A stretch of 64,000 nucleotides of DNA, from NCBI GenBank assembly GCA_029204225.1, contig MU831995.1, forward strand, positions 28,769 through 92,768, read 5' to 3'. Of this stretch, positions 55,906 to 64,000 are shown one piece after another (the first letter of the stretch is position 1; each line of letters begins with the position of its first letter). Source of the DNA: Diphasiastrum complanatum. Its lineage: Eukaryota > Streptophyta > Lycopodiopsida > Lycopodiales > Lycopodiaceae. Below the pieces are notes generated by a model, which was not told the origin of the DNA, ran no database searches, and worked only from the letters and a program-made list of their open reading frames with translations. Made by a program: the position numbers and the translations under genes.

Positions 55906-58900
55906 CATGCGAGAAAGAGTGAGAAAAGAATTTGTGGATCGCGCGAAAATCCGAAATTCACACAGCCGTCGGATTTCGACGTTCCAAAACACGTTCGGAG
56001 CAGGTCTAATCAATCCAAGTTTTCAGACTTGGATCAATGATGTGGACGTCAGAAAATTGGTTGTTGCCACAATTTCCCAATCACCAGACACCCAATTTGG
56101 GAATTTTTACTTGGACGTCGAAATTTGACGCGTCGAAATGCGACATATTATAAAATTTCCAGAAATCCGTCAGACATGCACGTCAGAATCCACGCGATAT
56201 GTAATTATGTGAGAACCCTCAATATTTATTTACAACGTGTGCTGGACATGTACTGTAAATGGCCAACATACTTAATATTTGATTTCTTGCCTGTTGTAGA
56301 AACGAAGCATTTACTTATAGATAATGAGAACTAGTCTATTATATGTGAAAAATACATCAAAACATGATATCTTCAAGTATGGGTGTACAATAAAATAAGT
56401 ACTATGACAATCTTATCGATGTTTAATTTTCAAAACTTTATATTACCATAACAACATGTATTTCCAAAGAGTTTGCCATTGGAGTATAGATGGATAAAAA
56501 TAGTTTTCACTATTCAAACGTGTTTATGCCAAGTGCTATATGTAATTGTCTAAATATGTTGGAGTAATTTGAATGTTTAAGTATAGCTACAACACTTGCG
56601 TGGTAATCTAGGATTCCATGATCTTTGAGGGCCATGTTTCACAAACCTAAGTTCAGTGAGGGATACAAGACTTCTTGCTAGGCAAAAGTCTCTTTCATTA
56701 CACAAAGCAAAGACAATGGGCTTGTAGTCTTTGAACTGGGCATATCCTAGGTTCAATGCTATCAAAAATTGCTTATACATACAAATAGCTTCTAAATGCT
56801 TATCATGGCACCTACATAGATGTAAATGTTAAAATTTTTGTTTTCTCACAAAAAGAGCTTGTTTAACATGCCGTGAGGTTTAATAGAGCATTGAATCACA
56901 ATGGCATGCATAACTTTCATTCTTTTGTTTTTAACTTTATGAATTTGTGCATGACCAAGTGGAATTGAATCTCTCACCTCAAGTTGATGAAATAACACTT
57001 AACCAATGTGCCACATCAAAACATAAAAATTGAATGACATGCCAAGACACAAGTTATCAAAAGCTTTGCAAAATTTCCCCACCAATAGTTGAGTTGGATG
57101 AGTGTTACTTGTGGCAATGGAGACTTGGCCTCAAATTTAGGTCTGGCACGTGGACATCTAGGAACCCACTTATAATTGGCCTATAATGTGGACATATAGT
57201 GCCAATATTGTACATAATGTTGCTAGTGCAAACTGGTACTATTGAATTTTTTCCCGTTGCAAAAAGTGGTAAAGACATGTACTCTTTGTCTCTTTCGCTT
57301 TATTCATCAAACTCCATTTGATTTTTCTTTGTGTTGTAGCCAATGTTGGTGGGCAATATGCACGTGCACGACCAATATTAATAAATAGCATATTGGGTAT
57401 GAAGGAACCGATTTGATTGGTACCAGTCCTTGTGACTAGGGCCATTAGTTGATCTAGGTTAATATTGGCTTTGCTGATGCTTGGGTTAACTCCCATGGCA
57501 ATACTTGGACTAGGGTGAAATAAGAGGCTGTTGCATGGTATCAACCATATGCATGCTTGAGGCGACAGTTACGACAAAGGTCTATTGTTATTGTTGAAGA
57601 TTTTGTATGGTTCACCTGAAATGGAGAGGATATTTGCAACACATAGCTTTGTTGCTATAGTGATATGCTATTGTGTAAGTTGATGACTTTGCTACATTAG
57701 TTTGAGCCCAAAAATCTATTTTTTTTGGGATTGTTTAGAATTGCACTTAATTTGTTTGCTTTGTTTTTTGTTTTTTTCATTTTCCAATGGTTCTAATGCT
57801 TCTTGAGTTATGATTGTACATGTGTATCGCACATGTGTATGGCAAAATTTTCATGATCTTCCAATCACCTTGTTTTGATATATTTCTATGCATAAATAAA
57901 AGTATTGTGAACACACAATCTTCTAGGTGCCCCAAACTTGTTCCCATTATTTGTGGAATATACAGAATGGGATTACAATTATTCATATTTTGATTGATGA
58001 ACGACTTGCATCACCCTTGCAATGCTAGTTTGGTAGATAATATACACTTTAAACATTATGTTTGTATTGATGCCCAGTGGTCATTAAATATTAAATAATA
58101 TTATGTACTATAAAACCGGTGGTTTGGAGAAATAGGGAATCTTCCAATACAAGGCCGACTCAAATTGGAGATGATACCCTACCAACATTGGTTGTAACCA
58201 CAACATAATTGTACTAGCATTGATTTTAACAAATATACACTATTAATTAGGCCAAGCCTAAATATGGAACCTCAGACTCCAAGATGTCATCGATGCAACA
58301 AGCAATGTTTGATATGCCCCTACATTTACTAGAGTAACACTTACCCACCTTGAAGTGCTGGTCTTGACATCTCTCTTCTATTTTCATAGTGCCAAGCACT
58401 CGTATTTTGGAGCCACCTTCAAAAACAAAATTTACATGTGCTTCTCAAGTTTTTAAAGCTTCCAACAAAACTTTGAGGTGGACAACCAGTGTGAGATCGA
58501 CAACTAAGCCTGAAACTTTTTGGCACAATGTTCACGTGACGCCCAATGACTGCATTGTATGCTTTATGTGACACCTAGTCATAAGCTATCCACATGAATA
58601 TGTTGCAATTATTCTAAAATCTTCTATAACAAAATTAACTCCAAAAAAAAAAACCTTGCATGGTATAACTTAGGGGAAGTTTCCTTCCCCTAGACTTTCC
58701 TTCGTGATGTTGGGGTGGCAGACTTGGGGAGTTGCTTGTGCTATGCGGCGACTGTTCACATGAATATGATGCCCATTTTCAACTACAAAGGATTCGCTAG
58801 GAAAAACACTTGGCATTACGTAAGGAAAGACTTGTTCCCCTTGTACTCACACGAATTTACTAACTTCCAAAAGGAAAAGTAATTGAACCGAAAAACATAC

Positions 58901-59260
58901 TCTAAGTAGGGGAGGGCTTGTTCTAGGCAAAGTCCTTAGTGGAAAGCTCTTCGGGCATAAGAGTAATAATAATATCCCTACTTTTATTAAAAAATGATGG
59001 GAAACCCATGATCATACAAGAAGATTAAAGTATTTTAAATAATACCGTAGAACGGCAAAAATGAATTAAGCTACCCCATAGCTAAGTAAAAATTTAAAAT
59101 AGAGAGCTAATTACTCAAAGTCAACTGCCTGATGTAAATCACTAACTAAAATAGATCCAATAATAGGTAATGCAGGAAGCTTTGAAGCAGCCGCTCCTGC
59201 AAACTGAGCCCATCAAAGAATTGAAAGCGCCTGTGAACGTTGTAATGCAATAGAAATACA
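55906..59260. other. Anonymous DNA with small inverted repeats at its start
   Basis: At 55960-56190 several short inverted repeats cluster (ATCCAAG...CTTGGAT, TTCCCAA...TTGGGAA) together with GACGTC and GTCGAAAT words. Small frames elsewhere (56577-56780 minus, 57239-57544 minus) match nothing I know. Confidence 0.35.
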
Positions 59261-59640
59261 CTAACGGTAGAAAGAAACAATGACGGATGGTAAGATAATG
59301 CTTTGTCCTTGGCGTTTCAACATAAGCTCCACACATAAAGATAAAAAATTATCAAATTTCTTGTGAAGACAACCATATGTTTCCAAGGCAAAGGGGATGA
59401 AGTGCACGATCATTATAATCTCGCTCTTTTTTTTGAGCTGCGTGAGATGCAGCAACACCTTGAGTGGTGGAAGAACGACGAAGGAGGTCCTAATGAGAGG
59501 GATCAGCAATGACAACATCTCCTAGAATATGAATTCCATCATGCGAGAGAACAAGGTCAAGTTGTCGTCGAAAAGATTGCGAAGAAGGCCTAGTAAAATG
59601 TGTGTTATAGCTATGATAGCTCTGCGGGCATAATAGCCCC
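59261..59640 (-). pseudogene. C-terminal fragment of a retroelement ORF (tentative)
   Basis: The minus strand reads LVLSHDGIHILGDVVIADPS, DLLRRSSTTQGVAASHAAQ, a shift, then IPFALETYGCLHKKFDNFLS and LCVELM...RQGQSIILPSVIVSFYR. The D..IADP..xDL..., AAQ...Y.DR and PxAxExYGCLHxxxDxFL...C pattern resembles the end of RT-containing ORFs scattered in plant and algal genomes, which I know only as a recurring pattern. Two shifts or stops disable it. The RT core is not visible upstream. Confidence 0.4.
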
Positions 59641-61744
59641 TCCAAAAAGAAGAAATTAAATAACTAACCAATATCAACAACACAAACACGAGGTTAACTA
59701 AACAAACAGACTAACTCTAGTTAGATCAGGGCCACTGCCACTTTCTTCTATCCTCTATCATCCATAATCGTCGTCGTTTTCGTCTTTTTTGCTCTCTCCT
59801 CTCGTCTCCCGGCTCGTCTCCTCCCTCCATTTCTGTTGCACTCGTGCGCGATCCTCACCCTGCCTGCCTGTCTTTCATCGTTGATTTCCGCTTCCGCTGC
59901 CCACTTTTTCTGCGTTTTATGCCAAGCCAGTCAGTGCTGCAGCTTCTCAATGGTTGCTGCTTCAATTAGGTCTGTGGCGGACCTGTGCAATCAATGCAAG
60001 CGCGGGTGAGGCGGTGCCTGTTCTGAGTTTGATCATTTGTGAGGTCGAAGACTGGTAATAGATAGATGATAAGACCGTATTTGCAAGGTAGAAGTAAGCA
60101 GCAACTCGGGGTTTATTGGAGCCAAGGTATTTTGTGATCGTGTTGCGGCCAAACAGTCTTGAATGAGCCATTTCTCATGGTGCAGCAGCATGCAGCTGCG
60201 TGAGCTGCGGAAATTATTGAGGTACCCGAGAGCGTGAACCTGCGGCCTCAATTTTCTTGTTAGAATCTTTTGGCAGGACTAGCAAGTTGGAAACCTAGGG
60301 TTGATTTTTGCAGCTGGCTGAAGATAACGCCGACTGGCTGATTAACCTTTTGAAAAACCTTTGAATTTGTCATTTTTTGACCTATATCTCCATTCAGCTG
60401 TTGCGGGAACGGCTGGACGTTCAAGGGATCATACATGTTTGCCATGAGTGGCTGCTCAAATACGACAGATTACAATTGTTTGCAGGTCATCCTTTCTACT
60501 TTCAACAATCAAAACTGATGAGTCGTATGTTATTAATTTATTGCCGCAATGGCTTGTATTCCTTCTCGGTCTGTTGCAACAAATTGTTCTCCTTTGAATG
60601 GGCTTTCTGGCGCTATTTAGAGTAGAATGGAGTATCTTGTTAGCTCATAGCTATAAATGACTTCATCCCCTAATGTTTGGGCTGTGAGACAAGTGGATAG
60701 CAAGCAAGCAATGTCCCTTTGTGATCTAATTGTGTTCGGCAATTTCTTAAAGTTGCATCCTATTCCGCATCTATTTTCATCGTTCATTTCCGAGTATGAC
60801 TTTAAACCTTGGTTGGAAAGAAATTATTATCTTAATGGTTATATTTGAATCAATTCGATCTCCAATCTTATGTTCTAGCTTGAAGTGAGTGGAACTTAAG
60901 CTATAGAAATGTTTATCTAATAGTTTGAGAAGGCATCTAGACCTCGCCATGCCTATCATCCTAAACTAATGACTAACAAATGCTAGCTTGTCTCCAAAGT
61001 GCAAATAGAAGTCTTGATTGGTTGCTAGGTGTAACCGATCCTTGGTGGACCATAAATTAATGGTGAAACTGCAGAAATGGTATGCATAATTTTCAATGCA
61101 TTCTCCACAGTGTGTTGCAAGTAGTGATGAGAATTGTTCTTGGCTTGGATATGAAAATTTATCGAACTCAAAAGCTTTTGAAATAAAGACGTTGGTTCCA
61201 TAGACCAAGTGAAACACCAAAATTTCAAGCACAAAAAAAGAGTATCAATTTCGTATATGCATTTAGAGGCTTTCAAGGTTGTCATCTTTCTCACATCCCC
61301 ACACACTAGCCACACCACACAATCAATTAACCCATATTGACATGAAGACACTTGACTTTCTAACTTAGATTATGAAGTAAAAAAACTTTCTATGAAATTG
61401 AAGGGTTGAACATTGCACATTTCCTTTGCTAGCTCAGATATAATTCTAGACATAAGATTTGTAGATTTTTTTTTGTATTGACGAACATGCAGTTTTGATC
61501 CGAGACCTTTGTCCAAGTTATGGCCAACTGTTTTGCTTGTGCTCATTATTTACATGTAAAGTGGTGCATTTTGCTCACTAGCTATGTTATTGAGTTAAGT
61601 TTTGAGCAGGCTAAAGTGATGAATTGTAATTTTGTAAGTTTTCTCTTGAGGAAAAGGGATTTCATTTAATAGGCTTTGCTCTTAAGTGTTATCCTTCATC
61701 ACAACCTAGTCAGCCTTCACCTTTGGAGAAGGAATAAACTTTCT
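59641..61744. other. Leader-like GC-richer island and following AT-rich DNA
   Basis: From about 59740 to 60010 the DNA becomes CT-rich then GC-richer (CTCTCGTCTCCCGGCTCGTCTCC, GCGCGGGTGAGGCGG), like the leader of an expressed plant gene. ATG at 59951 is followed by only a few codons before a possible donor. I find no continuing exon, so a gene starting here would have its body in unrecognised exons or its copy is dead. Confidence 0.3.
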
Positions 61745-61870
61745 CATGGGCGCTGACGAAGTGAGTACGGACGCCATAAGACTTGGTCCATGCTTTGCAT
61801 GATGAAGTTGATGGTCTAAGACTTTATGGTTGGACTTCATAGGCTAAAAGATTGCACATCTTCTTTGTTA
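61745..61870 (+). repeat. Second copy of the kinase-intron dispersed repeat
   Basis: Contains TGCATGATGAAGTTGATGGT and AGATTGCACATCT in the same order as 32985-33115. See that entry. Confidence 0.7.
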
Positions 61871-62379
61871 TGTTGAGTATTATCCTAGATGTAACATGCA
61901 ATATCTATCAAATTAAAGGCTCAAGCATATGAAAGTATTAGGCAAGTTCAAGAGGCAATTACACAATGTTCACGAGAATAATTCCTTTGCTTGAGGTTAG
62001 GTTTATAGCAAGCAAAAGATAACCATGTCTTATGTTGTTATCGATGAGTCTTGACATAAGTTTGCTACATATGAATATGGAGTTCGGAGCAATCCAAGAC
62101 CACATCTTTTAACATTCTTTTATCATTATACAATGTTGTTTGATAAAGAATAGCTTCCATTTTCAAGGATACATTATCGAATCAGTCATGCAAGATATTC
62201 AACCTTGTATTGTGCAATTTGTGGTCTAGTAAGATTTACAGTATTGAACCAGGAAAAAATCGGCAAATCGGTTTTTGGTTTTTTTTTTTTCAAGGGGATT
62301 TTATTTGTAGCCTTATGTTATGGCAAAAACAAGTGCTTTTCTACTGTTTAGATCACAATGTCAATCAGTATTTCCTCAA
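61871..62379. other. No gene seen
   Basis: AT-rich DNA. Confidence 0.35.
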
Positions 62380-62465
62380 AACGTGTTTCGAACGCTGAAA
62401 CACGTTCGAAATGGACGTACGAAACGACCCCGTTTCGAAACGCCGTTTCTGTGTTCGAAACGATT
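62380..62465 (+). repeat. Cluster of GTTTCGAAAC palindromes
   Basis: AACGTGTTTC (62380-62389) pairs with GAAACACGTT (62397-62406); CGTTTCGAAACG at 62431-62442 is a perfect 12-bp palindrome; further TTCGAAACG words follow at 62455. A related cluster lies at about 62960-63030. Confidence 0.85.
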
Positions 62466-62504
62466 GGAAAAAAAAAACAAATTTTTTTTTTCTGAAACTG
62501 TGCC

Positions 62505-62892
62505 ATAAGCTTTGTAGTATGTATTGGGAATGGGCATGAACAGATTCTCACAACCTAATAACCTATCCATGATAATATCAATAATTGACTGAGGAAAGTG
62601 AACATAGTCACCATACACAGCTTCTCCTCTTGAAATTGCATTCTAATTTCTCTAGAGCATTCTCATGAAATTGGATGTATCTACTTGTTGCTAGACTGTC
62701 TATAAGCTTTGTAGTATGTACTGGCAATGGGCATGAACAGATTCTTGCAACCTAACAACCTATCCATGACAGTATCAATAATTGATTGAGAAAAGTGACC
62801 ATAGTCACCATACACAGCTTCTCCTCTTGAAATTGCATTCTCTAGAGCATTCTCATGAAATTGGATGTATCTACTTGTTACTAGACTGACAT
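62505..62892 (+). repeat. ~197-bp tandem duplication
   Basis: ATAAGCTTTGTAGTATG begins at 62505 and again at 62702; the copies are nearly identical except for a 7-bp length difference near TCTAGAGCATTC. On the minus strand each copy reads GEAVYGDY...HFSQSIIDTVMDRLLG-like peptide, which may be a duplicated piece of a former coding region; the family is unknown. Confidence 0.9.
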
Positions 62893-62954
62893 CTGTAAAC
62901 CCCAAAAACCCTCAAAAACACATTTTCAAAAAGAAAAAACCTATTTTTTTTTTC

Positions 62955-63030
62955 CCCTTTCGAACCTGAACTAGATGTTTCAAACGCGTTTCAAATGCGT
63001 TTCGACGTACAAAACGCGCCCATGAAACAT
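62955..63030 (+). repeat. Second GTTTC/GAAAC word cluster
   Basis: TTTCGAACC, TTTCAAACGCGTTTCAAATG and CGTTTCGACG repeat in about 70 bp, resembling 62380-62465. Confidence 0.75.
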
Positions 63031-63455
63031 TGATGTAGATTATAATTAATCAATGATCAAGAACTCCCGACACCTATTGTACATAACTCCCAAGTCCCAC
63101 CTATTGTCATGATTCATGCTGCATTGTACATCGATGGTCAAGATTCAAGGGTCATGTAACGTCCCTCGACATTGTCTCGACTCTCTTGTCTAATGCTGAT
63201 TATTGATAAGTAATGATCAATCCGAAATCTTAATAGTGCTCTAGATTCTAATTCATGTTTCATTCATAAATCTTATTCTAGTTCAAAATGTATGTTTTTA
63301 TGCTTGGTTAGAGTTTTCTTTTGAAGTTTGTGAAGCTCGAGTGGCACACTTAATTTAGGGAGAAAGCAGTCCCGTTTCAAAATGTTTTGAATAGGTTTTT
63401 TTTTGTTTTCGTTTAAAAAAAAAATCCAATTTTTCTATGGCGCTATACAATCTAC
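63031..63455 (-). other. Possible interior of a minus-strand Copia LTR
   Basis: By position after the polypurine tract at 63461-63474 (minus orientation), this should be 3' LTR beginning TGTAGATTG; its far end is not recognisable. Confidence 0.3.
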
Positions 63456-63600
63456 ATTGTAACCTCTCCCTTAATGGCTATTTAGTTTTTAGTGACACTT
63501 GACAGACCTTTTAAAACTTCTCAGAATTTTTTTACATAATGCTTTTGTGAAGATATTTGCAACTTCATTGTTGGTGTCACAATTCCGTAGCTTGATGTAG
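63456..63600 (-). pseudogene. Copia RNase H C-terminus and polypurine tract
   Basis: The minus strand reads IKLRNCDTNNEVANIFTKAL then KILRSFKRSVKCH and a stop, the usual end of Copia polyproteins (I.L..C.T...VADIFTKAL). AAGGGAGAGG follows about 40 bp later as polypurine tract. The rest of the element would lie beyond 63600 toward the right edge but is not recognised. Confidence 0.7.
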
Positions 63601-64000
63601 CCGTACTAAACCGAAATTCCTAGCTCAAACACGGAAAATTTTGAAATTGATTTTCTTTTGTGTCACTATAGTCATGTAATAAATCATGTCATTGTCATTT
63701 GTTCACACCCTAAACCTTAGGTTATTGCAATGTCTTGTAACTAATAACTATGATTTATTGTATGTTGTGAATGTAGTCAGCCTACTACTGTGTTGTCAAG
63801 TTCCAACAGTGGTAATGGTAGTGAAAGTTGGACTTACGTGTTCGGCTTTTATGCAATTTTGACTCCTAAACAGAGATATTGTTTATAAAATCTCATCCTT
63901 AGTCAAGGTGAGACAAGACCCTCACAAGCATCTCCATCACTGCCTCAGTCATCATCGAATCCCTTCTATTACATAGATTCAAAAGGAAAAATTATAATAG
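63601..64000. other. No gene seen at the right edge
   Basis: AT-rich DNA; by position it could be decayed Copia RT on the minus strand, but I recognise no block. Confidence 0.3.

Overview
The window looks like nuclear DNA of a land plant. It is AT-rich, and its two well-supported genes are split into many exons with GT-AG introns. Both are typical plant families: a shaggy/GSK3-type protein kinase and a caffeoyl-CoA O-methyltransferase (CCoAOMT). The rest is mostly decayed plant-type transposons (Copia, Ty3-like, CACTA, and an RT-like element I cannot place) and long pure GA/TC microsatellites. The length and number of GA/TC tracts and the sparse genes suggest a large genome. A fern or other seed-free vascular plant would fit, but this is inference.

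Layout. 1-30 kb is repeat-derived. It holds Copia gag and RT remnants at 1.1-2.35 kb and a lone Copia integrase fragment at 5.8 kb. An unidentified minus-strand reading frame with internal repeats lies at 7.8-9.0 kb. A Copia LTR, primer-binding site and gag lie at 10.6-11.9 kb. A minus-strand Copia tail and LTR (14.1-15.2 kb) has landed in another unknown reading frame. A block of related Copia pieces fills 15.4-22.98 kb, including two equal-length 534-bp LTR copies and a shortened gag-protease-RT unit. A Ty3-like protease remnant sits at 29.6-29.9 kb.

31.3-39 kb holds the GSK3-type kinase gene (plus strand, 12 recognised coding exons, 412 aa from the start used here), preceded by a partly duplicated, G-box-rich upstream region. 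44.07-45.62 kb holds the CCoAOMT gene (minus strand, five exons, 288 aa), with a TATA stretch and AC-type MYB motifs upstream. The kinase family acts in brassinosteroid and stress signalling, and CCoAOMT makes feruloyl-CoA for lignin and wall phenolics. They are 5.7 kb apart, with the kinase on the plus strand and the OMT on the minus strand (convergent), and nothing here links them functionally.

46.7-54.8 kb is a nest of mobile elements. A second Ty3-like protease fragment is followed by a decayed RT-like reading frame on the minus strand. A Copia element with two LTRs and a 5-bp target duplication (CAAGA) splits that frame at 49251-51988. A CACTA transposase remnant (DUF4218 and DUF4216 regions) lies next to it. 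55-64 kb is mostly anonymous AT-rich DNA with a TC tract, a fragment of another retroelement ORF, a leader-like GC-richer island, GTTTCGAAAC palindromes, a ~197-bp tandem duplication and a minus-strand Copia RNase H tail near the right edge.
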